A DNA stretch of 30,812 nt, taken from contig CBDUYD010000014.1 in the NCBI GenBank assembly GCA_965371355.1, positions 1 to 30,812 on the forward strand. The letters are read 5' to 3'. Below the pieces are notes generated by a model. The model made no database searches, was not told where the DNA came from, and saw only the letters and a list, made by a program, of their open reading frames with translations. This DNA comes from JASJHI01 sp965371355. Lineage in GTDB: Bacteria; Actinomycetota; Acidimicrobiia; Acidimicrobiales; Ilumatobacteraceae. Positions 7,893 to 16,190 of the stretch are shown one piece after another. The translations under genes and the position numbers were made by a program. Every line of letters begins with the position of its first letter. Positions within the stretch are counted from its first letter, which is position 1.

Positions 7893-8684
7893 ATGTCAAC
7901 CGCCCGACGTCTGAGCCGGATATTCGCCCCCGATGGGAGAGCGGTCATCGTCGCCCTCGACCACGGCCTGATCGACGGTCCCTGCGAGGGGTTCGAGGAG
8001 CCGGCCGCGGTGATCCGTCAGGTGGTCGCCGGCGGGGCCGACGCGATCCTGACCTCCTACGGCATCGCTCGCCGCTTCGAAGCCGAACTCGCCGGCGTCG
8101 GCCTCATCCTGCGCGGGGACGGTGCGGCCACCAATCTGGGCACCCCGAGCGACGGCTCTGCATCGTCGCTGTTCTTCACCGTCGAGGAGGCACTCCGGCT
8201 CGGCGCCGACGCGCTGGTCGTCACCGCGCTGCCGGGCAGCGAGAAGGAAGAGTCCACCCTCGCCAACCTCGCCCGGATGACCCGCGAGGCCCACCGCTGG
8301 GGGATGCCGGTGCTCGGTGAGATGGTGCCCGGCGGGTTCAACAGCGGCCCCGAACTCCGCGGGCCCGAGGCGGTGGCCGTCGCGGCCCGCCTCGGCGCCG
8401 AGCTGGGCGCCGACTTCATCAAGGCCCCCTACACGAAGAACTACTCGACGGTCACCGGGGGCACCTTCGTTCCGGTGGTCATCCTCGGTGGTTCGAAGGG
8501 GAGCGAGCGCGACACGCTTGCGGTCATCGCCGACGCGATCTCCTCCGGCGCCGCCGGCGTGGCCATCGGTCGCAATGTCTTCCAGTGCGAAGATCCGGCC
8601 GCGATGACCGCGGCGATCGTCGCGGTCGTCCACGGCGGCGCAACGGTCGACGACGCGATGGCGTTGCTTCCCGCTTCGACGTGA
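7893..8684 (+). CDS. Class I aldolase of the DhnA/LsrF (DeoC/FbaB) family
   Basis: A 263-aa TIM-barrel lyase. The N-terminal strand VIVALDHGLIDGP, with LDHG at residues 22-25, is diagnostic of the DhnA-type fructose-bisphosphate aldolase/LsrF group. The Schiff-base Lys is probably K177 in ADFIKAPYTK, and the phosphate-binding segments are VVILGGSK and GVAIGRNVFQ. A GGAG site lies about 8 bp before ATG 7893. The protein overlaps the FGGY kinase by four bases (GTGA), so kinase and aldolase are made together: the expected order would be phosphorylation of a sugar-like substrate and then retro-aldol cleavage. The pairing resembles LsrK/LsrF, but other lsr genes are absent, so I give no symbol. 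Confidence 0.87.
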   Translation: MSTARRLSRIFAPDGRAVIVALDHGLIDGPCEGFEEPAAVIRQVVAGGADAILTSYGIARRFEAELAGVGLILRGDGAATNLGTPSDGSASSLFFTVEEALRLGADALVVTALPGSEKEESTLANLARMTREAHRWGMPVLGEMVPGGFNSGPELRGPEAVAVAARLGAELGADFIKAPYTKNYSTVTGGTFVPVVILGGSKGSERDTLAVIADAISSGAAGVAIGRNVFQCEDPAAMTAAIVAVVHGGATVDDAMALLPAST

Positions 8685-10129
8685 CCGTGAGGGCCGCACT
8701 CGGTCTCGACATCGGTACGACTTCGGTGAAGGCGGTCGCGGTGAGCGAGGGCGAAGTGATCGCCTCGGTTTCGTCGGGACCGCTGTCGTTGACCGCGCCC
8801 GAGCCCGGTTGGGCGATCCAGAGCACGGCCGACCTTCGCGATGCGATCGTCGAGTGCCTCGCAGGGCTGGTCGCGGTGCTGCCCGGCGATGCCATGTTGG
8901 TCGCCCTCGGCGCGGCGGTGCAGAGCGGATCGCTCATCGTCACCGACGGCTCCGGTCACCCCGGGTCCGACATGACCACCTGGATGGACACCCGGACCTC
9001 CGAGGTCGTCGACGAATGGCATCGTGACGGGACAGCAGCGACGATTCGCCGCATTTCCGGCTGGTCGGTCCAACCCGGTCTCGGTCTGGCCCAGATCGCC
9101 TGGCTCCGGAGCAACGATCCGGATCGGTGGAGCCGACCTTCCCACTTCGGTTCGGCCGACGATTTCGTTGTCTCGCTACTCACCGGATCGTGGATCACCA
9201 ACCCCTCGAACGCCGCCGGTATGCAGTTGCTCGACATCGCGACCGGCCGATGGAGCCCACAACTGTGCGTGCTCGTCGGAATCTCCATCGATCGATTGTC
9301 CGAACTGCGACCCAGCGGATTGCCGGTCGGTGAACTGACCCGCGAGATGGCCGACCTCACCGGTCTACCCCACGGCCTGCCCGTCGTCGCCGGCGGGCAC
9401 GACCAGACCTGCTGCGCCCTGGCCCTCGGTGTCACCGAGCCCGGTGAAGCACTCCTCGCGGTCGGAACGGCCTGGGTGCTGACCACGGTCGTCGACGCGG
9501 CCGAGCCCCACACGACCCCCGACGCGATGAACGTCAGCTTCCATGTTCTCGACGGGATGCGTACGACCTCGTGCTACCTCGGCGGGCTGGGCGCAAGCAT
9601 GGAGTGGTGGCTGTCCGAGGCCCGCCTCGGGCACGAGGGCGACCGCTACGGACGGCTCGACGCGGTGCTCGCCTCCGCGAAGATCACGCCCGACAGCCCC
9701 TACTTCCTGCGAACCAGCGACACCAGCGGTGTCGCCGAGCAACCCGGCGCCGGCCGCTTCTGGGCCGATGACCCGGGGACGGATCCGGCTCAGCAGGCCC
9801 TGGCGATCATGGAGTTCGCCGCCTTCGAAGTGCGCGGCGCGTTGCTGGCGCTGCCGGAGACCCATCGGCCTGCCAGCCTGACCCTCGTCGGTGGGGCCAC
9901 GAACGCGCCCGGTTGGCCGCAGCTGATCGCCGACGTGTGTGCAGTCGCGGTCACGGTCGCGCCGCCCCACTCGTGGCCGGCCATCGGCGCGGCGATGCTC
10001 GCCGGGGGGCCGGCCGACCGGGTCATCACTGCTGCGGGACGGCGTCTCCTGCCGCTGGCAGAATCGGTCACCCTGTTCGACAACCGCTATCGGGCTCACC
10101 TCGAGCTCAGTCAGGATAATCGTCGATGA
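8681..10129 (+). CDS. FGGY-family carbohydrate kinase
   Basis: A 482-aa sugar kinase of normal length. The N-terminal phosphate-binding motif LGLDIGTTSVKAVAV and the catalytic-base segment VVAGGHDQTCCALALG (Asp in GGHDQ) are present, as is the adenosine-binding C-terminal loop LTLVGGATNAPGWPQLIADV. GTG 8681 overlaps the aldolase TGA and puts the first beta strand at residue 6. The enzyme transfers phosphate from ATP to a sugar or sugar-like alcohol; xylulose, erythritol-type or AI-2-type substrates cannot be distinguished by eye. It ends with an ATGA overlap into the dehydrogenase. Confidence 0.9.
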   Translation: MTVRAALGLDIGTTSVKAVAVSEGEVIASVSSGPLSLTAPEPGWAIQSTADLRDAIVECLAGLVAVLPGDAMLVALGAAVQSGSLIVTDGSGHPGSDMTTWMDTRTSEVVDEWHRDGTAATIRRISGWSVQPGLGLAQIAWLRSNDPDRWSRPSHFGSADDFVVSLLTGSWITNPSNAAGMQLLDIATGRWSPQLCVLVGISIDRLSELRPSGLPVGELTREMADLTGLPHGLPVVAGGHDQTCCALALGVTEPGEALLAVGTAWVLTTVVDAAEPHTTPDAMNVSFHVLDGMRTTSCYLGGLGASMEWWLSEARLGHEGDRYGRLDAVLASAKITPDSPYFLRTSDTSGVAEQPGAGRFWADDPGTDPAQQALAIMEFAAFEVRGALLALPETHRPASLTLVGGATNAPGWPQLIADVCAVAVTVAPPHSWPAIGAAMLAGGPADRVITAAGRRLLPLAESVTLFDNRYRAHLELSQDNRR

Positions 10130-11130
10130 CCCGCCCAACCGTCGCCATCACCATCGGTACCGACAACTATTCCCGGATGTTCTCCGCCGGCGCGCTCGCC
10201 GCGCTGGACTCTTTCGCCGACGTCGTCCACGCCGGACCAGAGCCAGCGGGTAAGGACGAGTTGTCGCGGCTGTTGGCGGGCGCCGACGCGTGCATGACCT
10301 CGTGGGGAGTGCACCAGCTCGACGCCGATGTCCTCGTCGACGCCCCTCGTCTGAGGGCGATGGCCCACATGGGGAGCAGTGTCAAGCGCTTCACCTCGCC
10401 CGAGTTCTGGAGCCGCGGCATCCACCTCACCAGCGCGGGAATCACACTGGCTCGCGACGTCGCCGAGACGACCCTCGGATTGATGATCGTGGGCCGCAAG
10501 AGGGTCATCCCCCTCGGCCGTCATCTCCGAGACGGCGGCTGGCGCGACAGTCCGACGTGGGATCGATGGGACGCCCGGGAGCTGACTCGTTCCACGGTCG
10601 GCCTCGTCGGGGCGTCCAACGTGGGCCGCCACGTGATATCCCTGCTCGCCCCGTTCGAAACCACGATCCTCGTAGCCGATCCGTACCTCGACGAGGCCGG
10701 CGCGGCCGAGCTCGGCGTGATGAAGGTCGAGCTGCCCGAACTCCTGCGCCGCGCCGACGTGGTCTCGCTGCACTGCCCGTCGACTGCGGAGACCCGCCAC
10801 ATCATCGACGCCGACGGTCTGGCCCTCATGGCCGATGACGCGCTCCTGATCAACACCGCTCGCGGCGAATTGATCGATGAGGCGGCGCTGATCTCAGAAC
10901 TCGAGCGGGGCCGGTTCTTCGCTTTCCTCGACGTCACCGATCCCGAGCCCTGCGCAGTCGACAGCCCGCTCCGGCGTCTCGACAACGTCGTGCTCACCCC
11001 CCACACCGCCGGGTGCATCGAAAACTGTCATCGGATGGGCGAACTCGCGGTCGACGAGCTGCAGCGGTTCTTCGCCGGCGAACCGCCCGTCTATGCCATC
11101 ACCGAGGACATGCTCGACCGCATCGCCTGA
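10126..11130 (+). CDS. D-isomer-specific 2-hydroxyacid dehydrogenase (phosphoglycerate dehydrogenase-like)
   Basis: A 334-aa NAD-dependent dehydrogenase. The Rossmann loop is GLVGASNVGRHVISLL, with Asp at the end of beta-2 (VADPYLD) favouring NAD. SLHCPSTAETRHIID, LLINTARGELIDEAAL (with the catalytic Arg), LDVTDPEP (acid region) and LTPHTAG (catalytic His) are in the family order. The catalytic domain has the typical MAHMGSSVKRF segment. It overlaps the kinase by ATGA and is the last gene of the + strand catabolic run; it would reduce a 2-keto acid or oxidise a 2-hydroxy acid arising from aldolase cleavage. A 57-bp gap separates it from a convergent TetR gene. Confidence 0.9.
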   Translation: MTRPTVAITIGTDNYSRMFSAGALAALDSFADVVHAGPEPAGKDELSRLLAGADACMTSWGVHQLDADVLVDAPRLRAMAHMGSSVKRFTSPEFWSRGIHLTSAGITLARDVAETTLGLMIVGRKRVIPLGRHLRDGGWRDSPTWDRWDARELTRSTVGLVGASNVGRHVISLLAPFETTILVADPYLDEAGAAELGVMKVELPELLRRADVVSLHCPSTAETRHIIDADGLALMADDALLINTARGELIDEAALISELERGRFFAFLDVTDPEPCAVDSPLRRLDNVVLTPHTAGCIENCHRMGELAVDELQRFFAGEPPVYAITEDMLDRIA

Positions 11131-11187
11131 GCGGCCTGCGTCTGCTGCGGGTCGATATGGCTACCGGCGATCGTCGTATCGACGTGT

Positions 11188-11886
11188 TCATCGCCCGCTA
11201 CCGGCGGTCGGGGGAAGGGTCGCTGTGGCCGCTTCGAGGCCATCGAGGATGAGGTCGAGCCCGAACTCGAACTCGTCGGCGAAGTCGTAGCCCGGCACCA
11301 GGATGTGTTCGGCGGTGAGTTCCATGAGATGTGGGTACTGGCCGGCGGGCCACGGTTCGATGATCGTTTCGGCGAGGTCGGCCATCTCCTCCCCGCCGGT
11401 CGCCGGGAGATTGGCCTCTTGGAGTGCGAATCCGTAGACGTAGGCGTCGAGAAGGGCGTAGGCGTGGGCGGTCATCGCGATCGAGAATCCACCCCGCCGG
11501 AAGCACCCGATGACCGCATCGTGGTGTTTCAGCGTCAGTGCTCCGGGTGACGTCCTCGACTCCATCAGCGGCGTCGCCCATGGATGGTGGGCCAGAGCGG
11601 CCCGCGCCGACAGGGCGCGTCGACGGATCGCCGTCTTCCAGTCGGTATCGATCGGGGGTTCGTCGATCTCGCCGAAGACGATGTCGACCATGCCGTCGAT
11701 GATCGCCTCCTTGTTGGCGACGTGGTGGTAGATCGTCATCGGTTTCACCTCGAGTTGGGCAGCGAGTTTGCGGATGGTGAACGACTCGATGCCGATCGTG
11801 TCTGCGAGTGCGACCGCACCGGCGAGCACCCGGGTCGTGGTCAGCGTTGTACGGGGGCTTGCATGCTGGGTGGGGGAGGGTGTCAT
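11188..11886 (-). CDS. TetR/AcrR-family transcriptional regulator (first)
   Basis: A 232-aa repressor-like protein. The N-terminal helix-turn-helix covers ALADTIGIESFTIRKLAAQLEVKPMTIYHHVANKEAI, with the LYHHV-type recognition end, and the all-alpha ligand-binding part follows. ATG 11886 lies about 30 bp from the nearest of two identical palindromes in the gap to the divergent dehydrogenase, so it very probably controls that gene and itself. The C-terminal part has the length and pattern of the TetR_C group that includes tetracycline-type repressors. The ligand is unknown. Confidence 0.92.
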   Translation of the reverse strand: MTPSPTQHASPRTTLTTTRVLAGAVALADTIGIESFTIRKLAAQLEVKPMTIYHHVANKEAIIDGMVDIVFGEIDEPPIDTDWKTAIRRRALSARAALAHHPWATPLMESRTSPGALTLKHHDAVIGCFRRGGFSIAMTAHAYALLDAYVYGFALQEANLPATGGEEMADLAETIIEPWPAGQYPHLMELTAEHILVPGYDFADEFEFGLDLILDGLEAATATLPPTAGSGR

Positions 11887-11917
11887 CGGTCGGCTCTCAT
11901 CAAGAACGGGTTGCGTA

Positions 11918-11964
11918 TCGTACTAAGTACGACTATGGTACCAGGCAGCTCGTACTAAGTACGA
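11918..11964. promoter_or_regulatory. Paired TetR operators
   Basis: Two identical 15-bp perfect palindromes, tcgtactaagtacga, lie at 11918-11932 and 11950-11964 (7-bp arms around a central A). Their centres are 32 bp apart, about three helical turns, so two dimers would bind on the same face. They sit between the divergent TetR gene and the dehydrogenase, where repression of both promoters is expected. Confidence 0.88.
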
Positions 11965-12005
11965 TATTCGGGGCGAACAGTCCCGCCACCATCAGGAGAG
12001 ATGAC

Positions 12006-13076
12006 ATGCAAGAAGTAGCCGAACACCTCGACGAGACCACAGCGAACGACGCTCACGCGACCGCTCGCGAGCACGGAGGATCGACCGGCCGGCAGATGCA
12101 GGCAATCGTCCAGGATGTGTACGGCTCGGCCGACGTCCTCGAGTTGCGCACGATCGATCGTCCCGAGATCAGCGCGGACGACGTCCTCATCGAGGTCCAT
12201 GCCGCCGGCGTCGACCGGGGCGTCTGGCACCTCATGACCGGGCAGCCATACCTCATCCGGGTCGCCGGCTTCGGCGTCCTCAAGCCCAAGAATCCCGTGC
12301 TCGGGCTCGATGTATCGGGGCGGGTCGTCGCGATCGGCGACGCGGTCACCAGATTCCAGCCGGGCGACGAGGTGTTCGGCATCGGTAAGGGCTCCTACGC
12401 GCAGTACGCGACGGCAGACCAGAACAAGCTCGCCAAGAAGCCGACGAACGCGACGTTCGAGCAGGCCGCGGTCGCGGCTGTCTCGGGGATCACCGCGCTC
12501 GAGGCGCTGACCGATATCGGACACGTCGAGGCCGGGCAGAAGGTGCTGATCGTGGGCGCGTCGGGAGGGGTCGGCACCTATGCCGTCCAACTGGCCAAGA
12601 CCCTCGGCGCGGAAGTAACCGGGGTCTGCGGTCCAGGCATGACCGACACGGTGCTCTCGATCGGCGCCGACCATGTACTCGACTACACCCGGCAGGATTT
12701 CGTCGACGGCGAGAGTCGCTACGACCTGATCCTCGACATCGGTGGCCGCAACAGCATCTCGAGGCTGCGCAGCGTCCTGACCCCGAAGGGAACCCTCGTC
12801 ATCGTCGGCGGCGAGGACGGCAACAAGTTGACCGGGGGCGTCGGGCGTCAGGTACGGGCGATGATGCTGTCACCCTTCATCGGCCAGCGTCTCACGACGT
12901 TCATCAGCTCCGAGCACTACACGAACATCGAACGCCTCGCCGCCTACATCGAGAGCGGTGACGTCGTCCCGGCGATCGGGCGACGGTACCGGCTCGACGA
13001 GGTGCCCGCCGCGATGCGTCACCTCGAATCGGCCGAGTCGAGCGGCAAGTCGGTCATCGTCGTCCGCGACGACTGA
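12006..13076 (+). CDS. NAD(P)-dependent alcohol dehydrogenase / quinone oxidoreductase-like (MDR family)
   Basis: A 356-aa medium-chain dehydrogenase. The catalytic domain shows DDVLIEVHAAGVDRGVWHLMTG and LGLDVSGRVVAIGDAVTRFQPGDEVFG; the nucleotide loop is VLIVGASGGVGTYAVQLAKTLGAEVTGVCG. No zinc-ligand Cys cluster is visible, so it belongs to the zinc-free quinone-reductase-like branch. ATG 12006 has an AGGAG site at 11994-11998, seven bases away, which decides the start and gives an unusual polar N-terminal extension of 30 residues; homologues typically begin near the internal Met in RQMQAIVQDVYG. It is the expected target of the divergent TetR. Confidence 0.9.
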   Translation: MQEVAEHLDETTANDAHATAREHGGSTGRQMQAIVQDVYGSADVLELRTIDRPEISADDVLIEVHAAGVDRGVWHLMTGQPYLIRVAGFGVLKPKNPVLGLDVSGRVVAIGDAVTRFQPGDEVFGIGKGSYAQYATADQNKLAKKPTNATFEQAAVAAVSGITALEALTDIGHVEAGQKVLIVGASGGVGTYAVQLAKTLGAEVTGVCGPGMTDTVLSIGADHVLDYTRQDFVDGESRYDLILDIGGRNSISRLRSVLTPKGTLVIVGGEDGNKLTGGVGRQVRAMMLSPFIGQRLTTFISSEHYTNIERLAAYIESGDVVPAIGRRYRLDEVPAAMRHLESAESSGKSVIVVRDD

Positions 13077-13118
13077 ATGGATGTCGGTATGGTTCCGGTG
13101 CACAATACGACAGTTCTC

Positions 13119-13147
13119 TTGACAACCATCCCTTACACAAGTAAAGT
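13119..13147 (+). promoter_or_regulatory. Sigma-70-like promoter of the YceI gene
   Basis: A perfect TTGACA (13119-13124), a 17-bp spacer and a TAAAGT -10-like box (13142-13147). This segment is distinctly AT-richer than the surroundings. Transcription would begin near 13154, giving a leader of about 40 nt before the ATG at 13194. Confidence 0.7.
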
Positions 13148-13156
13148 AGGTGGCAA

Positions 13157-13169
13157 CACAAAGATTGTG
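13157..13169. promoter_or_regulatory. Candidate operator at the YceI transcription start
   Basis: A palindrome with arms cacaa/ttgtg separated by three bases lies just after the predicted transcription start. It is flanked by two direct copies of acacaagta at 13135-13143 and 13171-13179, 36 bp apart, the first reaching into the -10 box. The layout suggests a repressor site, perhaps for a MarR-type protein, but no such gene is in the window. Confidence 0.45.
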
Positions 13170-13193
13170 AACACAAGTAGATGAGAGAGAGAC

Positions 13194-13754
13194 ATGTCAA
13201 AGCAGAGATGGGTGTTCGAACCGGGACACACCGCCGCCGAGTTCAGCGCACGACACATGATGGTGAGCAACGTCCGTGGTCACTTCAAGAACATCGAGGG
13301 CTACATCGAGATCGATCCCGATGACCTGACCGACGTCATCGTCGAGGCCACGATGAAGACGGCTGACCTCTGGAGTGGCGACTCCTACCGCGATGACCAT
13401 CTCCGAGCCGCCGACTTCTTCGACGTCGAGAATCACCCGGAGATCACGTTCAGGGGCGACCGGGTCAGCTACCTGGGACCCAACGATCTCGAGCTCACCG
13501 GCGACTTGACCATCAAGGGAGTCACGAAGGAGGTCACCCTCCGGGTGACCGACCTCGGTCGATGGGACACGCCGTTCTGGGAGGACGGAGAGGACAAGGG
13601 GCCGATCCCACGCGCCGGATTCAGCGCCACGGCCCGCGTGAACCGTCACGACTTCGGGGTCAGCTGGAACGGTCGACTCGACAAGGGTGGGGTCGTCGTG
13701 AGCGACATGGTCGACATCGCGATCGATGTCGAAGCGCTGGGCGTTCAGCGCTGA
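13194..13754 (+). CDS. YceI-family lipocalin-like protein
   Basis: A 186-aa protein that fits the YceI fold over its whole length: WVFEPGHTAAEFSARHMMVSNVRGHF at the N-terminus, then DLWSGDSYRDDHLRAADFFDVENHPEITF, LTGDLTIKGVTKEVTL and GFSATARVNRHDFGVSW. Family members are beta-barrels that bind long isoprenoid chains or similar lipids. No signal peptide is seen, so this copy is probably cytoplasmic, as is common in actinobacteria. It is a single-gene unit with its own promoter. What follows it is degraded sequence. Confidence 0.93.
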   Translation: MSKQRWVFEPGHTAAEFSARHMMVSNVRGHFKNIEGYIEIDPDDLTDVIVEATMKTADLWSGDSYRDDHLRAADFFDVENHPEITFRGDRVSYLGPNDLELTGDLTIKGVTKEVTLRVTDLGRWDTPFWEDGEDKGPIPRAGFSATARVNRHDFGVSWNGRLDKGGVVVSDMVDIAIDVEALGVQR

Positions 13755-13890
13755 CCGGCTTTCTGATGGTCGATCCGTGGAAACGTCGTCGGTACCTACG
13801 GCTTCGCCGCAGTGCCGCTGATCCACTTCCTCGGGCACATCCGGGCACGAGTTCTCCTCCGGTGCCTCGGCTCGCACGTACTCAGTCGGG

Positions 13891-14298
13891 TCACACCGAT
13901 CTCGCGTGCCAGTCGCTGATCTGTCGGGTGTAGCCGTCGGGGTCGTCGCACATCGGGAATTGATTGCCTCCCGGCACAATCCACTCGCTGGCGTCGGGGA
14001 ACAGGCTCCGCCAGCGGTCGGCGCGGTCGTAGTGGCGCCCGACGCCGATTTTCGATCGCGACGCGCGCGGGATCACTCTGAGCGTGCCGAGCAGACCCGT
14101 CGCGGGACGGCTTCCGATGACCCGCAACATGACCCTGAGGGCGCGGCGGCCCGCAGGCCAGGCGAACGAGTTGGTTACGACGAGCCCTTCGACCCGTTCG
14201 GGCCGCCGAGCCGCGGCGACGATGCCGACGGCCCCTCCGAGGTCGTGGACGACGAAGGTCGCTGCTTCGACATCGAGGTGGTCGAGGAGGGGGTTGAG
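13891..14298 (-). pseudogene. Alpha/beta hydrolase remnant with internal deletion
   Basis: Read on the - strand, the segment NPLLDHLDVEAATFVVHDLGGAVGIVAAARRPERVEGLVVTNSFAW is the nucleophile-elbow region of an alpha/beta hydrolase, with Asp in HDLGG as in haloalkane-dehalogenase-like members. About 30 residues later the frame jumps to a C-terminal-looking segment, RWRSLFPDASEWIVPGGNQFPMCDDPDGY. The cap domain and much of the core between them are missing, as are the roughly first hundred residues. The frame runs on upstream to about 14343 without hydrolase character. I read this as a dead gene. Confidence 0.65.
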
Positions 14299-14299
14299 G

Positions 14300-14415
14300 A
14301 TCGAGGACCTGTGGCGCGCGCACCGCCGCTGCCTGCTCGACATCGGCTACAGGATGTTGGGAATTGTCACCGACGCCGAGGACGTCACCGCCGAGGCCTA
14401 CGCACGGCTGATCGC
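14300..14415 (+). pseudogene. N-terminal fragment of an ECF sigma factor (SigJ-like)
   Basis: In the + frame beginning near 14300 the sequence IEDLWRAHRRCLLDIGYRMLGIVTDAEDVTAEAYARLIAAD matches the start of region 2 of SigJ/ECF41-type sigma factors (RPLLFSIAYRMLGSVADAEDAVQEAWLR in typical members). There is no sigma region 4 or SnoaL-like tail afterwards in any frame. The fragment abuts, on the opposite strand, the broken end of the hydrolase remnant, so a rearrangement breakpoint lies at about 14300. Confidence 0.6.
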
Positions 14416-14657
14416 GGCTGATCGGTCGCGGTCGCGGTGTCGTGGACGACCTGGATGGCATCGGTCCACGTCGACCGCACGGCTCGCTGGCCACCACCGG
14501 TTGCTCCATCGACGCCGCGCTCCATCACATCTTCGTCGAGCGGCTTCGCACGGGCCGCCCACGTCACTTCTCCAAAGCAGCATCTCGGCCTCACGCGGTT
14601 CGAGGGCGTCGCCTTCGAGCACGTCTCACTGCACGGTCGTCGCTCTACGCTGCGTTC
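14416..14657. other. Non-coding or degraded stretch before the SMC operon
   Basis: I find no recognisable protein in any frame. It is presumably leftover sequence from the sigma fragment plus the promoter of the downstream operon. No convincing -35/-10 pair was seen. Confidence 0.4.
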
Positions 14658-16190
14658 GTGAATCCGCAACCCGTCGTCACCCGGGCGACGCCGACGCGAC
14701 CGTCACCGATCGACCTCGAGTTGGACGCGGACGAGCGCGATCGGCTCCTCGCGCTCCGCGCCGCGACGACCGAGCACGCGGGGTTGTACATCGCCGTGCT
14801 GGCGACATTGGCGGAGGCGAAACAGGCCTATCGCCTCCAGATGCGAACGAGCGAGCTCCGCGACCGGCTGGCCCGCAGCGAGCGCACGTCGGCGCTCGAT
14901 CTCACCGACGATTCGCTGCGGCAATCGCTCGATCAGCTCCGGCAATGGGGCTGCGTCGACTGGGTCCAGGATCCGTCGATCCGCGTGTCGTCGATCGAGG
15001 AATACCTGAAGCGCCACGAACTCTGGGAACTGACGGCGGTCGGTACGGCAACCCTTGATGCGGTCTCCGCCGTGCTCCGAGCCGGCGACGAGGCGGGCGC
15101 CCTCCAACGCACGATGTTCCGCCAGATTCGTACCGCGCTCGATCGGCTCGAGGAGACGATCGGGGCCGGTGATGCGGCCGGTGTCTATCTCCAGCTCCGC
15201 GACCTCGACCTCGCGATCACCGAACTCGCCGCAAACGCCCGGGAGTTCTACGCCACGATCAACCGCATCGCCCGCGAGGAACGCCTCGACGACCACGTTT
15301 TCGTCCTCTACAAGGACCAGATGATCGTCTACCTCCAGAGCTTCCACGACGACCTGGTCCGGCACAGGACGATCGTCAGTGAGCAGCTCCTGCGCATCGA
15401 TGACGGCCACCGCGACGAGATGTTGGTGCTCGCCGAGACGGGAGACGACTCCGTCGGGCTGTTCCACGACCGTGCCGACTGGGCTGGGCGGTGGGACGGG
15501 ATGCTCGACTGGTTCGTCGCCGGCCGCTCGGACCGTACCGAAGTCGAGGCGCTGGGCGCGGCGACGACGGTCGCCATCCGGGAGCTGCTCACACTGCTGC
15601 GCCGGATCACCGAGCAGAGCACCCGGCCGGTAAACCGTGCATCGGAGCTGCGTGAGACCGCCGCCTGGTTCGCCCGCTGCGACTCCGACGACGAGGCACA
15701 CATGCTGTTCGATGCGGCGTTCGGGCTCGCCCCGACGAGCCACGTCGGCCTCGAGGTCGACGATCCCGACGCCGACGGCTCGTTCCCGAGTTGGTGGGAG
15801 ATCGCACCTGTCGACGTCCCCGTCACGTTGCGCGATTACGGTCGCCGCGCCGCACGGGGAGCGATCGGCCGCCGCCGCGACTACGGCGACGCGAAACGTC
15901 TCCTCGCCCTCGAACAGGAGCGGGAGGCGGCCCGGCTGACCGCAGCAGCCGAGCGGCTCGTGACCATCGACCTCGCGACCGGACCAATCGATGCAGCGGA
16001 ATGGCCGGTGCTCCTCTCCTGGATCGACCAGGCGCTGGCCGCCCGAGCCGCGGACACATCGTTCGTGACGTCGGTGCGCACTCCCGCCGCGGTGATCGAA
16101 CTCTCGTCTGCCGATGTCGACACGCAACTTCGCGGCGCCGGGGGACTGCTCGTGATCCGCGGCTGCCGACTCCGGATCGAAGCGGCATGA
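14658..16190 (+). CDS. jetA: Wadjet-type JetA-like protein (DUF2397/TIGR02677)
   Basis: A 510-aa protein recognised by length, position and pattern as the DUF2397 (TIGR02677) member of a known four-gene cluster. The N-terminal half has winged-helix-like segments (LYIAVLATLAEAKQAYRLQMRTSELRDRL, LRQSLDQLRQWGCVDWVQD), and the middle is a long helical part (REFYATINRIAREERLDDHVFVLYKDQMIVYLQSFHDDLVRHRTIVSEQLLRID). By analogy to MukF/JetA it would be the kleisin that bridges the SMC heads. GTG 14658 gives the family's usual length. It overlaps the next gene as ATGA, the first of three overlaps that tie four genes together. Confidence 0.82.
   Translation: MNPQPVVTRATPTRPSPIDLELDADERDRLLALRAATTEHAGLYIAVLATLAEAKQAYRLQMRTSELRDRLARSERTSALDLTDDSLRQSLDQLRQWGCVDWVQDPSIRVSSIEEYLKRHELWELTAVGTATLDAVSAVLRAGDEAGALQRTMFRQIRTALDRLEETIGAGDAAGVYLQLRDLDLAITELAANAREFYATINRIAREERLDDHVFVLYKDQMIVYLQSFHDDLVRHRTIVSEQLLRIDDGHRDEMLVLAETGDDSVGLFHDRADWAGRWDGMLDWFVAGRSDRTEVEALGAATTVAIRELLTLLRRITEQSTRPVNRASELRETAAWFARCDSDDEAHMLFDAAFGLAPTSHVGLEVDDPDADGSFPSWWEIAPVDVPVTLRDYGRRAARGAIGRRRDYGDAKRLLALEQEREAARLTAAAERLVTIDLATGPIDAAEWPVLLSWIDQALAARAADTSFVTSVRTPAAVIELSSADVDTQLRGAGGLLVIRGCRLRIEAA

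Noticed and set aside
14416..14657. Continuation of the ECF sigma factor in other frames
   Set aside because: None of the three + frames shows sigma region 2.3-4 patterns, so I do not extend the remnant.
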